The notes: a model not told the origin generated them from the sequence alone. A stretch of 64,000 nucleotides of DNA from Pseudomonas citrullilanati (GCF_030580855.1 NZ_JAUQOP010000028.1:1-64000); one strand, 5' to 3'. Shown: positions 29,490 to 38,759, numbered from the stretch's first letter. Translations and numbers: made by a program.

Positions 29490-30742
29490 ACGAGCTCACC
29501 GACCTGCTGATCATCGGCGCCGGCCCCGCCGGCATGAGTGCGGCGCTGGCGGCGGCCAGCAGCGGCGTGCGCATCGTCGTGCTGGACGACAATCCGTTGC
29601 CAGGCGGGCAGATCTGGCGCGACGGTCCCCAGGCCAACCTGCCCACCGAGGCGCGGCGCCTGCGCGATCGACTGCGCGCCTGTGACAACGTGCGCTGCTA
29701 CCCCGGCACCCGGGTGATCGCCCGCGCCGCCGACAAGACCCTGTTGGTGGAAGACGCCGAACGTGGCTGGCAGATCCGCTATGACCGCCTGATTCTCTGC
29801 ACCGGTGCCCGTGAACTTCTACTACCGTTCCCTGGCTGGACGCTCCCCGGCGTGACCGGCGCTGGCGGGTTGCAGGCGTTGATCAAGGGCGGCCTGCCGG
29901 TGCGCGGCGAACGCCTGGTGATCGCCGGCAGCGGCCCGTTGCTGCTGGCCAGCGCCGCCACGGCGAAACACCAGGGCGCGCAGGTGCTGCGCGTTGCCGA
30001 ACAGGCCAGCCGGACCAGCGTGCTGGGTTTCGCCGCGCAATTGCCGCGCTGGCCGAACAAGTGGCTGCAAGCGTTCAGCCTGTTCGATGCCCAGTACCGC
30101 ACCGGCAGCCATGTGCTCGAAGCCCTGGGCCGGGAACGCCTGGAGGGCGTGCGCCTGTCCCAACGGGGCAAGACCGTCGAGCTGGCCTGCGACCGCTTGG
30201 CTTGTGGCTTCGGGCTCATTCCCAACATCCAGCTGGGCCAGGCCCTGGGCTGCGCCGTGCAAGACCAGGCCCTGGTGGTCGACACCTGGCAGGCCACCAC
30301 CCTGCCCGGGCATTACGCCGCCGGCGAGTGCACCGGCTTCGGCGGCAGCGAACGGGCGCTGGTGGAAGGCGCCATCGCCGGCCATGCGGCGGTGGGCAAT
30401 ACCGCCGCGGCCCAACGCCTCTGGCCGCGCCGAGCGCGCTGGCAGGCGTTCGCCCGAGCCTTGAACCAAGCCTTCACCCTCAACGCCAGCCTCAAGACCC
30501 TGGCCCGCCCCGACACCTTGGTCTGCCGCTGCGAAGACGTCCCCTACCGCGAACTGCTCGGCCACGAAAACTGGCGCGAAGCCAAGCTGGCCAGCCGCTG
30601 CGGCATGGGCGCCTGCCAAGGCCGGGTATGCGGCGCCGCGCTGGAACACCTGTTCGGCTGGGCGCCCCCCACCCCACGCCCACCCTTCAGCCCGGCGCGG
30701 GTCGAAACCCTGCTGGCGTTGGGAGACGACCCTGTCGGTTGA
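29486..30742 (+). CDS. NAD(P)/FAD oxidoreductase with Bfd-like Fe-S domain, D-hydroxyproline dehydrogenase subunit
   Basis: Flavoprotein of 418 residues. An N-terminal FAD motif (IIGAGPAGMSAAL) and a second nucleotide motif (VIAGSGPLLLAS) form a pyridine-nucleotide-disulfide-oxidoreductase fold. The C-terminus (about 330-400) carries a Bfd-like [2Fe-2S] domain with CRCEDV and CGMGACQGRVC. It is the large subunit of the three-part dehydrogenase and probably passes electrons toward the respiratory chain. Coupled to the upstream ferredoxin gene by a 4-bp overlap. Confidence 0.87.
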   Translation: MNELTDLLIIGAGPAGMSAALAAASSGVRIVVLDDNPLPGGQIWRDGPQANLPTEARRLRDRLRACDNVRCYPGTRVIARAADKTLLVEDAERGWQIRYDRLILCTGARELLLPFPGWTLPGVTGAGGLQALIKGGLPVRGERLVIAGSGPLLLASAATAKHQGAQVLRVAEQASRTSVLGFAAQLPRWPNKWLQAFSLFDAQYRTGSHVLEALGRERLEGVRLSQRGKTVELACDRLACGFGLIPNIQLGQALGCAVQDQALVVDTWQATTLPGHYAAGECTGFGGSERALVEGAIAGHAAVGNTAAAQRLWPRRARWQAFARALNQAFTLNASLKTLARPDTLVCRCEDVPYRELLGHENWREAKLASRCGMGACQGRVCGAALEHLFGWAPPTPRPPFSPARVETLLALGDDPVG

Positions 30743-30747
30743 CACCC

Positions 30748-30775
30748 TGTGGGAGCGAGCCTGCTCGCGAGCGGC
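30748..30775. repeat. single REP element
   Basis: GTGGGAGCGAGCCTGCTCGC begins just after the oxidoreductase stop and lies 75 bp before the AraC-type regulator start. The frame of the regulator is open back into this repeat, but I do not count it as coding. Confidence 0.75.
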
Positions 30776-30850
30776 GTGACAAACAATACGTTTCCATTCG
30801 ACACTCCAGGCCCAAGCAAGCCCGCTCGCAAAAAAAGGCGTCGCTGGACC

Positions 30851-31600
30851 ATGTACCCCTCGCTCAACACCTTCACACCCTGCGACCTGGACACCCTGCT
30901 GGGCAGCCTGCAAGCCATCGCGCCGCTGCTGGACACCCTCGCCGACGTGGTGTTCTTCATCAAGGACCGCGAGGCCCGCTACGCCTTCGTCAACCAGACC
31001 CTGGCCCGGCGCTGCGGCTTCAAGTCCAGCGGCGACCTGCTCGGGCTCACCGCCGAACAGGTGTTCCCCGAACGCTTCGGCCCGCTGTACACCGAACAGG
31101 ACCGCAAGGTGCTGGCCAGCGGACGCGAACTGGCCGACCAGTTGGAGCTGCACCTGTACTACGGCAACCAACCGGTGTGGTGCCTGACCCACAAGCTGGC
31201 CCTGCGCGATCCGAACGGCAGGATCGTCGGCCTCGCCGGTATTTCCCGCGACCTGCAGTTGCCGCAGTCGAGCCACCCGGCCTTCCAGAAACTGGTGGCG
31301 GTGGACGCCCACATCAAACGCCATTTCGCCCAGCCCATCAGCCTGGCCGAACTGACGGCCATCGCCGGGTTGTCCGTGGCCCAGTTGGAGCGGCACTGCA
31401 AGCGCATTTTCCAGCTCACCCCACGGCAGATGATCCACAAGGCCCGCCTGGAAGAAGCGTCGCGGCTGCTACTGGACCCGACGCTGCCGATCACCGAAAT
31501 CGCCTTGCGTTGCGGTTACACCGACCACAGTGCCTTCAGCCGTCAATTCCGCGCCTTGACCAGCCTGTCGCCGAGCCAGTTTCGGGAAAATCAACGTTGA
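30851..31600 (+). CDS. AraC-family regulator with N-terminal PAS domain, probable hydroxyproline regulator
   Basis: Regulator of 249 residues from the ATG at 30851. A PAS-like domain (about 15-125; DVVFFIKDREARYAFVN, then a GLAGISRDL strand) is followed by an AraC/XylS double helix-turn-helix (about 145-245; CGYTDHSAFSRQFRALTSLSP). An AraC-type regulator of hydroxyproline catabolism is known in P. aeruginosa (LhpR). Position right after the dehydrogenase genes suggests the same role, but the effector is not shown. No strong ribosome-binding site is visible. Confidence 0.8.
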   Translation: MYPSLNTFTPCDLDTLLGSLQAIAPLLDTLADVVFFIKDREARYAFVNQTLARRCGFKSSGDLLGLTAEQVFPERFGPLYTEQDRKVLASGRELADQLELHLYYGNQPVWCLTHKLALRDPNGRIVGLAGISRDLQLPQSSHPAFQKLVAVDAHIKRHFAQPISLAELTAIAGLSVAQLERHCKRIFQLTPRQMIHKARLEEASRLLLDPTLPITEIALRCGYTDHSAFSRQFRALTSLSPSQFRENQR

Positions 31601-31773
31601 GCCCTGTTCCTTTACAGGGCGCTACCCTGCCCTTGTGCTCCCATCTGTAACACCCAGTGCCTCGACCGTCCGCTCCCCCTACAGCCGCCTTTATTCCCCA
31701 AACACCTCTAGAACGGTCCTCTTGCTGCCTGTCCAGGAAAGTCGAGCAATTCGGCACGCTGCTTGCTTATTTA

Positions 31774-31803
31774 ATATCGTATACGAAATCCTCAATACGA
31801 TAT
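31774..31803. promoter_or_regulatory. inverted-repeat operator upstream of the amino acid ABC importer
   Basis: ATATCGTA (31774-31781) and TACGATAT (31796-31803) form an 8-bp perfect inverted repeat with 14 bp between them. Inside lies a second palindrome, TCGTATACGA (31777-31786), of the type bound by GntR-family regulators. It stands 31 bp before the start of the binding-protein gene in an AT-rich patch. The rest of 31601-31773 shows no clear feature. Confidence 0.55.
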
Positions 31804-31834
31804 CTCACCGCATTTATTCGACAGCGAGGCATTT

Positions 31835-32653
31835 ATGAAGAACCCAGCACTGGCCGTAGCCCTCAGCGTTGTCCTCACTCCCCTGTTCATTGCACCGGCC
31901 CAGGCCGACAAGCTCGACGACATCATCGGTTCCGGCAAACTGCGTTGCGCCGTGACCCTGGACTTCCCGCCCATGGGCTTTCGCGACGAGAGCAACAAAC
32001 CGGCCGGCTTCGACGTGGACTACTGCCACGACCTGGCGAAGGTCCTGGGGGTCGACGCCGAGGTGGTGGAGACGCCGTTCCCGGACCGCATCCCGGCGCT
32101 CATTTCCGGTCGCGCCGACGTCATCGTCGCGTCCACCTCCGACACCTTGGAGCGGGCCAAGACCGTTGGCCTGACGGTGCCCTACTTCGCCTTCCAGATG
32201 GTGGTGCTGACCCGCGACAACACCGGCATCAATTCCTTCGCCGACCTCAAGGGCAAGGCCGTTGGCAATACCAGCGGCACCTACGAAGCCATCGCCCTGG
32301 AGAAAGACCAGAAGAACTGGGGCAGCGGCAGTTTCCGCGCCTACCAGTCGCAGAACGACACCTTGCTGGCCGTCGCCCAGGGGCACATCGACGCGACGGT
32401 CGTGACCAACACCGTGGCGGCCGCCACCCTCAAGTCGGGCAAGTACAAGAACCTGAAGATCGCCGGCGACGCGCCCTATGTCATCGACTACGTGTCCCTG
32501 GGTGCCAAGCGCAACGAGTTCGGCCTGATCAACTACCTCAACCTGTTCGTCAACCAGCAGGTGCGCACCGGCCGCTACAAGGAGTTGTTCGTCAAATGGG
32601 TCGGCACCGATATACCGCCGGCCAACCTGACCGTGCCCCAGGTCTACTACTGA
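31835..32653 (+). CDS. periplasmic amino acid-binding protein of an ABC importer
   Basis: Protein of 272 residues with a Sec signal peptide (cleavage near AQA-D, residue 24) and a family 3 solute-binding fold: the FPPMGFRDE segment, the GFDVDYC segment, and the ADVIVASTSDTLERAK segment typical of polar amino acid binding proteins. It starts the transport operon with two permeases and an ATPase, interrupted by aconitase X. Context suggests a hydroxyproline ligand (inference). Confidence 0.88.
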   Translation: MKNPALAVALSVVLTPLFIAPAQADKLDDIIGSGKLRCAVTLDFPPMGFRDESNKPAGFDVDYCHDLAKVLGVDAEVVETPFPDRIPALISGRADVIVASTSDTLERAKTVGLTVPYFAFQMVVLTRDNTGINSFADLKGKAVGNTSGTYEAIALEKDQKNWGSGSFRAYQSQNDTLLAVAQGHIDATVVTNTVAAATLKSGKYKNLKIAGDAPYVIDYVSLGAKRNEFGLINYLNLFVNQQVRTGRYKELFVKWVGTDIPPANLTVPQVYY

Positions 32654-32663
32654 GGATCGGGGC

Positions 32664-34442
32664 ATGCCAAGCACGCCTGTCCGTGTAGAAGGCCGCAGCC
32701 TGGTGGCGGGGGCCGCCCAGGGCGCCCTGCTGTTCGCCGACGTGGGCCTGAGTTTCTGGGGCGGTGTCGACCCCGTCAGCGGCGAGGTCATCGACCGGCA
32801 CCATCCGCTGAGCGGCGAGCGCCTGGCCGGGCGCGTGCTGGCGATTCCCAGCGGGCGCGGCTCCTGCACCGGCAGCAGCGTGCTGATGGAATTGATCAGC
32901 AACGGCCATGCCCCCGCTGCGCTGGTGCTGGCCGAAGCGGATGAGATCCTGACCCTCGGCGTGCTCGTGGCCCAGGTGATTTTCCAGCGTTCCCTGCCGG
33001 TGCTGTGCGTGGGCCACGAGGCCTTCCACCGGTTGCGCGGCCAGGGCTTCGGGCGCGTCGAGGGCGACCGGCTGACCTTGTCCGGCCGTCGTCCCCAGGA
33101 TCATTGGCGGGCAGCGGACATGCCCTTGCAGGCGCCCGCGTCGTCCTCCGTGCTCCTCGCCGAACAGGACCGGGCGCTGCTCGACGGTGCCCACGGCCAG
33201 GCTGCCCAAGTGGCCATGCAGATTGTCCTGCGCATGGCCGAGATCCAGGGCGCGACGCGCTTGCTGGACGTCACCCAGGCCCACATCGACGGCTGCATCT
33301 ATACCGGCCCGGCCAGCCTGCGCTTTGCCGAGCAACTGGTGCAGTGGGGCGCCAAGGTGCGGGTGCCGACCACCCTCAATTCGATCTCCGTGGACCAGCG
33401 CCGCTGGCGGGAACTGGGCGTCGATCCAGCCCTCGGCGAACCGGCCAGCGCCTTGGGCGATGCCTACATGGCGATGGGCGCGCAACTGAGCTTTACCTGC
33501 GCGCCCTACCTGCTGGACACCGCGCCCAAGGCCGGCGAGCAGATCGTCTGGGCCGAATCCAACGCAGTGGTCTATGCCAACAGCGTGCTGGGGGCGCGCA
33601 CGCAGAAGTACCCGGACTTCCTCGACATCTGCATCGCCCTGTGTGGACGGGCACCGTTGAGCGGTTGCCATCTCGACGACCAGCGCCAGGCCGCGCTGCT
33701 CGTCGATGTGCCGTCGCCGGTGGGCATGGACGACAGCTTCTACCCACTGCTGGGTTATCACATCGGCAGCCTGGCGGGCCGGCGCGTTCCGCTGATCCGC
33801 GGGCTGGAACACGCCGCGCCCAGCCTCGACGACCTGAAAGCCTTCGGCGCGGCGTTCGCCACCACCAGCGCCGCGCCGTTGTTCCACATCGCCGGGGTGA
33901 CACCGGAAGCCCTCGACCCGAACGATGTGCTCGCGGCCGGTGCAAGCCTGCCGGTGGCAACGGTGGGGATGCCTGGCCTGCTGGCCAGTTGGCGCGAGCT
34001 CAACAGCGCCCGGGATACCCGGGTGGATGTGGTGTCCCTGGGCAACCCGCACTTCTCCCTTGGTGAATTTGCCGCCCTGGCGCACCTTTGCGCCGGCCGG
34101 GTCAAGCACCCGGACGTGGTCCTGGCGATCACCTGTGGCCGAGCAGTGCTTGAACAGGCCCGGGCCGCCGGGCACCTGGATGCGATCGAGAAGTTCGGCG
34201 CGGTGCTGGTGACCGACACCTGCTGGTGCATGGTCGGCGAGCCGGTGATTCCGGTCCACGCCACCACCTTGATGACCAATTCCGGCAAGTACGCCCACTA
34301 CGCACCCGGCCTGGTCGGGCGCGGGGTGCACTTCGCCGCCCTCGCGCAATGCGTCGAGGCGGCCTGCACCGCCAGCACCCCAGGCCAGCCGCCGGCGTGG
34401 CTGCAACCCATCGTCCGCACGGAGAGCCGCGCCGATGTTTGA
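32664..34442 (+). CDS. aconitase X, cis-3-hydroxy-L-proline dehydratase type
   Basis: Protein of 592 residues fusing the small swivelling domain (DUF126, about 1-140; with SGRGSCTGSSVLME) to the large aconitase-X domain (DUF521, about 160-585; segments DVTQAHIDGCIYTG, TFTCAPYL-like SFTCAPYLLD and VTDTCWCMVGE hold the Cys ligands). Several such proteins dehydrate cis-3-hydroxy-L-proline to pyrroline-2-carboxylate. Location inside a hydroxyproline island, between binding protein and permeases, supports that function. Its 3' end overlaps the first permease by 8 bp. Confidence 0.85.
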   Translation: MPSTPVRVEGRSLVAGAAQGALLFADVGLSFWGGVDPVSGEVIDRHHPLSGERLAGRVLAIPSGRGSCTGSSVLMELISNGHAPAALVLAEADEILTLGVLVAQVIFQRSLPVLCVGHEAFHRLRGQGFGRVEGDRLTLSGRRPQDHWRAADMPLQAPASSSVLLAEQDRALLDGAHGQAAQVAMQIVLRMAEIQGATRLLDVTQAHIDGCIYTGPASLRFAEQLVQWGAKVRVPTTLNSISVDQRRWRELGVDPALGEPASALGDAYMAMGAQLSFTCAPYLLDTAPKAGEQIVWAESNAVVYANSVLGARTQKYPDFLDICIALCGRAPLSGCHLDDQRQAALLVDVPSPVGMDDSFYPLLGYHIGSLAGRRVPLIRGLEHAAPSLDDLKAFGAAFATTSAAPLFHIAGVTPEALDPNDVLAAGASLPVATVGMPGLLASWRELNSARDTRVDVVSLGNPHFSLGEFAALAHLCAGRVKHPDVVLAITCGRAVLEQARAAGHLDAIEKFGAVLVTDTCWCMVGEPVIPVHATTLMTNSGKYAHYAPGLVGRGVHFAALAQCVEAACTASTPGQPPAWLQPIVRTESRADV

Positions 34443-35100
34443 CTACAGTTTCCAGTGGCGCCCGGCCCTGCGTGCCCTGCCCGACATGCTCGCCGGGGCC
34501 TGGGTGACGTTCGAGACCGCGGCGCTGTCGATGATCTTCGGCGTACTGATCGCCCTGGTCCTGACGGTGATGCGCCAGGCGCGGCATCCGCTGCTGCGGG
34601 GCGTGGGCAACGGCTGGGTGTCCATCGCCCGCAACACGCCCTCGCTGTTCCAGATCTACATGCTCTATTTCGGCCTCGGTTCCCTCGGGCTGCACGTGAG
34701 TTCCTGGCTGGCCTTGCTGGCCGGGATCACCTTCAACAATGCCGGCTACCTGGCGGAAAACTTTCGCGGCGGGCTCAAGGCCGTGCCGGGCACCCAGATG
34801 CGCGCGGCGCGCTCGCTGGGGATGAGCGCCTTCCAGGCCTATCGGATGATCATCGTCCCGCAACTGCTGCGCATCGTGTTCTACCCGCTGACCAACCAGA
34901 TGGTCTGGGCGGTGCTGATGACCTCCCTGGGCGTGGTGGTCGGCCTGAACAACGACCTCACCGGCGTCACCCAGGAATACAACGTCAAGACGTTCCGCAC
35001 CTTCGAATACTTCGCCCTCGCGGCCGTGCTGTATTACCTGATCGCCAAGCTCATCGTCGGGCTCGCCCGGCTGCTGTCCTGGCGCCTGTTCCGTTATTGA
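34435..35100 (+). CDS. polar amino acid ABC transporter permease (first)
   Basis: Inner-membrane permease of 221 residues with about five hydrophobic segments and the coupling motif with GGLKAVPGTQMRAARSLGM, which contacts the ATPase. It belongs to the His/Glu/Gln/Arg/opine (HEAA) class. Translationally coupled to aconitase X and followed after 9 bp by the second permease. Confidence 0.9.
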   Translation: MFDYSFQWRPALRALPDMLAGAWVTFETAALSMIFGVLIALVLTVMRQARHPLLRGVGNGWVSIARNTPSLFQIYMLYFGLGSLGLHVSSWLALLAGITFNNAGYLAENFRGGLKAVPGTQMRAARSLGMSAFQAYRMIIVPQLLRIVFYPLTNQMVWAVLMTSLGVVVGLNNDLTGVTQEYNVKTFRTFEYFALAAVLYYLIAKLIVGLARLLSWRLFRY

Positions 35101-35109
35101 GGGCTCGTC

Positions 35110-35760
35110 ATGCTTGCCACCAGCCTCACCGTCAACGACCTGTTGTTCCTGCTCGACGGCGCCTGGGTCACGCTGCAACTGACCGCGTGGTCGATCCTGC
35201 TGGGCACCTTCGCCGGCTTGCTATTCGGCCTGGTCCGAGCATTGCTGCCCCGCGCCAGCCTGCCGCTGGCCTGGGTGCTGGACGTGTTCCGCAGCGTGCC
35301 GTTGCTGATCCAGTTCGTGCTGTTCAATTCGCTCAAGAGCATCGCCGGCCTGGACCTCAGCGCGTTCGCGGTGGGCTGCATCGTGCTGGGGGTCTATGCC
35401 GCGGCCTACTTCACCGAAATCGTCCGCGGTGGCGTGCTGGCGGTGCCCCTGAGCACGCGGCGGGCCAGCCGTTCCCTCGGCCTGAGCTACGGGCAGGACT
35501 TGCGCTTCATCGTCCTGCCGATCGCCACGCGGGTGGCGTTTCCCGGCTGGCTGAACCTGGTGCTGGGGGTGATGAAGGACACCGCCCTGGTGATGTGGAT
35601 CGGCATCGTCGAACTGCTGCGGGCCTCGCAAACCATCGTTACGCGCATTCAGGAACCCCTGCTGGTGCTGTGCATCGCGGGCCTCATCTACTACGTCATG
35701 AGCCTGGTGGTCGCCCGCCTCGGCGCTCGCCTGGAAAGAAGGTGGCAGGAAAATGATTGA
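35110..35760 (+). CDS. polar amino acid ABC transporter permease (second)
   Basis: Permease of 216 residues, HEAA class, with the coupling segment GGVLAVPLSTRRASRSLGL. It pairs with the first permease to form a heterodimeric channel. Its stop overlaps the ATPase start by 8 bp. Confidence 0.9.
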   Translation: MLATSLTVNDLLFLLDGAWVTLQLTAWSILLGTFAGLLFGLVRALLPRASLPLAWVLDVFRSVPLLIQFVLFNSLKSIAGLDLSAFAVGCIVLGVYAAAYFTEIVRGGVLAVPLSTRRASRSLGLSYGQDLRFIVLPIATRVAFPGWLNLVLGVMKDTALVMWIGIVELLRASQTIVTRIQEPLLVLCIAGLIYYVMSLVVARLGARLERRWQEND

Positions 35761-36475
35761 GATCGAAAACGTGCACAAATCCTTTGGCGACCTGGAAGTG
35801 GTCAAGGGCGTGAGCCTCACCGTGGACAAGGGCGAAGTGGTGTCGATCATCGGCGGCTCGGGTTCCGGCAAGTCGACCCTGCTGATGTGCATCAATGGCC
35901 TGGAGCCGATCCAGAAAGGCAGCATCCGGGTGGACGGTGTCGAGGTCCACGACCGCGCCACCGATCTCAATCACCTGCGGCAGAAGATCGGCATCGTCTT
36001 CCAGCAATGGAACGCCTTCCCCCACCTGACCGTGCTGGAGAACGTGATGCTGGCGCCGCGCAAGGTGCTGGGCAAGAGCCGGCAGGACGCCGAGGCCCTG
36101 GCGGTGAAACAGCTGGAGCATGTGGGCCTGGGGGACAAGCTCAAGGCCTTCCCGAGCAAATTGTCCGGCGGCCAGCAACAGCGCATGGCCATCGCCCGGG
36201 CCCTGGCGATGTCGCCGGACTACATGCTGTTCGACGAAGCCACCTCGGCCCTCGACCCGCAACTGGTGGGCGAAGTGCTGGACACCATGCGCATGCTCGC
36301 CGAAGACGGCATGACCATGGTGCTGGTGACCCACGAGATTCGCTTCGCCCGGGACGTGTCCGACCGCGTGGCGTTCTTCTGCAATGGCCGGGTGCATGAA
36401 ATCGGCCCGCCGGACCAGGTGATTGGCAATCCGGTGCAGCCGGAGACGGCGGCGTTCCTTAAATCGGTGAAATAG
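35753..36475 (+). CDS. polar amino acid ABC transporter ATPase
   Basis: ATPase of 240 residues with Walker A GGSGSGKSTLL, signature LSGGQQQRMAIARAL and Walker B YMLFDEATSALDP, plus the H-loop VTHE. It powers the importer formed with the two permeases and the binding protein. AGGA lies 7 nt before the ATG. Confidence 0.93.
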   Translation: MIEIENVHKSFGDLEVVKGVSLTVDKGEVVSIIGGSGSGKSTLLMCINGLEPIQKGSIRVDGVEVHDRATDLNHLRQKIGIVFQQWNAFPHLTVLENVMLAPRKVLGKSRQDAEALAVKQLEHVGLGDKLKAFPSKLSGGQQQRMAIARALAMSPDYMLFDEATSALDPQLVGEVLDTMRMLAEDGMTMVLVTHEIRFARDVSDRVAFFCNGRVHEIGPPDQVIGNPVQPETAAFLKSVK

Positions 36476-36482
36476 CGAATGG

Positions 36483-36604
36483 CCCTATCGCGAGCAAGCT
36501 CGCTCCCACACTGGCTTTGTGTACACAACCCAATCCATGGGAGTGACCTGCTGATCAGTGTCCACCACAGAACCCTGTGGGAGCGAGCTTGCTCGCGATG
36601 AGGC
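36483..36604. repeat. REP doublet (GTGGGAGCGAGCTTGC family)
   Basis: Two REPs in inverted orientation: CGCGAGCAAGCTCGCTCCCA at the left and GTGGGAGCGAGCTTGCTCGC at the right. The pair fills most of the gap between the ABC ATPase and the second racemase-family gene. Confidence 0.85.
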
Positions 36605-36632
36605 CCGACCAGACAACACAAGGATTTGATCC

Positions 36633-37661
36633 ATGCGCTCATCAAAAATTATCCATGTCGTCAGCTGCCACGCCGAAGGCGAAGTCGGTGACGTGATCGT
36701 CGGCGGTGTCGCACCGCCGCCCGGCGCGACAGTGTGGGAGCAATCACGCTGGATCGCCCAGGACCAGACCTTGCGCAATTTCGTTCTCAACGAACCCCGG
36801 GGCGGCGTGTTCCGTCACGTCAACCTGCTGGTGCCGGCCAAGGACCCGAGGGCGCAGATGGCCTGGATCATCATGGAACCGGCCGACACCCCGCCGATGT
36901 CCGGCTCCAACTCGCTGTGCGTGGCCACCGTGCTGCTGGACAGCGGCATCCTGCCGATGACCGAGCCCCAGACCCGCCTGGTATTGGAGGCTCCCGGCGG
37001 GCTGATCGAAGCCGTGGCCGACTGCCGCGACGGCAAGGTGCAGCGGGTGGAAATCAAGAACGTGCCCTCCTTCGCCGACCGCCTCGACGCCTGGATCGAG
37101 GTCGAGGGGCTAGGCTCGCTGCAGGTGGACACGGCCTATGGCGGCGACAGTTTCGTCATCGTCGACGCCCAGCGGCTGGGCTTTGCCATTCGCCCTGATG
37201 AGGCTGCCGAACTGGTGGCCGTGGGCTTGAAGATCACCCGGGCCGCCAATGAACAATTGGGCTTCGTCCATCCGCTGAACCCGGACTGGTCGCACATCTC
37301 GTTCTGCCAGGTCGCCGCGCCAGTGGTCATGGAGGACGGCGTGGCCACCGGCGCCAACGCCGTGGTGATCCAGCCCGGCAAGATCGACCGCTCGCCCACC
37401 GGCACCGGCTGCTCGGCGCGCATGGCGGTGTTGCAGGCCAAGGGTTTGATGCAGGTGGGCGAACGCTTTATCGGCCGCTCGATCATCGGTTCCGAATTCC
37501 ATTGCCGCATCGACTCACTGACCGACGTGGCCGGACGCCCGGCGATTTATCCGTGCATCGCCGGGCGAGCGTGGATCACCGGGACCCATCAACTGCTGCT
37601 CGATCCGGCCGACCCGTGGCCGCAAGGCTATCGGCTCTCAGATACCTGGCCTGGCGCATGA
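36633..37661 (+). CDS. proline racemase-family paralogue with Ser/Thr at the catalytic positions
   Basis: Protein of 342 residues with the full two-domain racemase fold. Where the family acid/base cysteines normally stand it has serine ([10 protein letters not shown], compared with MCGHGT) and threonine ([12 protein letters not shown], compared with SPCGTGTS). Known trans-3-hydroxy-L-proline dehydratases have Cys/Thr, and some epimerases have Ser/Cys; Ser/Thr leaves no catalytic cysteine. A dehydratase-like role on a hydroxyproline is the best guess, given the aconitase X, transporter and deaminase around it. AAGGA precedes the ATG. Confidence 0.8.
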   Translation: MRSSKIIHVVSCHAEGEVGDVIVGGVAPPPGATVWEQSRWIAQDQTLRNFVLNEPRGGVFRHVNLLVPAKDPRAQMAWIIMEPADTPPMSGSNSLCVATVLLDSGILPMTEPQTRLVLEAPGGLIEAVADCRDGKVQRVEIKNVPSFADRLDAWIEVEGLGSLQVDTAYGGDSFVIVDAQRLGFAIRPDEAAELVAVGLKITRAANEQLGFVHPLNPDWSHISFCQVAAPVVMEDGVATGANAVVIQPGKIDRSPTGTGCSARMAVLQAKGLMQVGERFIGRSIIGSEFHCRIDSLTDVAGRPAIYPCIAGRAWITGTHQLLLDPADPWPQGYRLSDTWPGA

Positions 37662-37683
37662 TCTTGAATGTCGTACATAGCCC

Positions 37684-37805
37684 TTGTGGCGAGGGGATTT
37701 ATCCCCGCTGGGCTGCGAAGCAGCCCCCTGGATCCCACTGACACACCGAGTTGCCTGTATCGGGGCCGCTTCGCGCCCCAACGGGGATAAATCCCCTCGC
37801 CACAA
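37684..37805. repeat. REP doublet (GTGGCGAGGGGATTTATCCCC family)
   Basis: Inverted pair of about 122 bp between the racemase paralogue and the DapA-like gene. The right arm ends only 18 bp before the DapA-like start, just ahead of its ribosome-binding site. Confidence 0.85.
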
Positions 37806-37823
37806 ACCCAAAGGAGACAACCC

Positions 37824-38741
37824 ATGAGCAAACGCATCAACTGGAGCGGCGTCTTCCCTGCCGTCACCACTCAATTCAACGATGATTTTTCCATCAACCT
37901 GGAGAAAACCCACCAAGTGATCTCCAACGTGATCCGCGACGGCGTGTCGGGTCTGGTGGTCTGCGGGTCGGTGGGGGAAAACACGTCGTTGAGCGCCGAA
38001 GAAAAAATCGCCGTGACCGAAGTGGCGGTGGACGCCTCCCGTGGCCGGGTGCCGGTGATCTGCGGCGTCGCCGAGTTCACCAGCGTGCAGGCGGCCAAGG
38101 TCGCCAACGCGGTGCGCAAGGTGGGCGTCGATGGCGTGATGCTGATGCCGGCGCTGGTCTATGGCTCCAAGCCGTTCGAAACCGCCGAGCATTTCCGTTA
38201 CGTGGCGCGGCAGGCCGATGTGCCGTTGATGGTCTACAACAACCCGCCGATCTACAAGAACGACGTGACGCCGGACATCCTGATTTCCCTGGCCGATTGC
38301 GACAACGTGGTGTGCTTCAAGGACTCCTCCGGCGACACCCGGCGCTTCATCGACGTGCGCAACGAAGTGGGCGACCGCTTCGTGCTGTTCGCCGGCCTCG
38401 ACGACGTCGTGCTGGAAAGCCTGGCGGTGGGTGCCGAAGGCTGGGTCTCGGGGATGTCCAACGTGTTTCCGCAGGAAGGCGAGACCATTTTCCGCCTGGC
38501 CCGTGCCGGGCGCTTCGCCGAGGCGATGCCGATCTACGAATGGCTGATGCCGATCCTGCACCTGGACGCCCGCGCCGACCTGGTGCAGTGCATCAAGCTC
38601 TGCGAAGCCATCGCCGGCCGCGGCAGCGCCCTCACCCGTCCACCGCGCCTGGCCCTGCCCGAAGAAGATCGACGGTACGTGGAGCAGATCATGGCCAAGG
38701 CCCTGGCCAATCGGCCGGTGCTGCCGGATGTGGGGCTGTAA
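37824..38741 (+). CDS. DapA-family lyase, probable pyrroline-4-hydroxy-2-carboxylate deaminase
   Basis: TIM-barrel protein of 305 residues of the DHDPS/NAL family. The Schiff-base lysine is in VCFKDSSGD, the barrel tyrosine in MVYNNPP, and the substrate-binding loop near the N-terminus is CGSVGENTSLS. In hydroxyproline catabolism the LhpC-type member deaminates pyrroline-4-hydroxy-2-carboxylate to alpha-ketoglutarate semialdehyde. Linkage to the epimerase and D-hydroxyproline dehydrogenase supports that over lysine biosynthesis. AGGAG precedes the ATG. The following semialdehyde dehydrogenase step is not encoded here. Confidence 0.85.
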   Translation: MSKRINWSGVFPAVTTQFNDDFSINLEKTHQVISNVIRDGVSGLVVCGSVGENTSLSAEEKIAVTEVAVDASRGRVPVICGVAEFTSVQAAKVANAVRKVGVDGVMLMPALVYGSKPFETAEHFRYVARQADVPLMVYNNPPIYKNDVTPDILISLADCDNVVCFKDSSGDTRRFIDVRNEVGDRFVLFAGLDDVVLESLAVGAEGWVSGMSNVFPQEGETIFRLARAGRFAEAMPIYEWLMPILHLDARADLVQCIKLCEAIAGRGSALTRPPRLALPEEDRRYVEQIMAKALANRPVLPDVGL

Positions 38742-38759
38742 GGCACCCCGTGGACGGCC

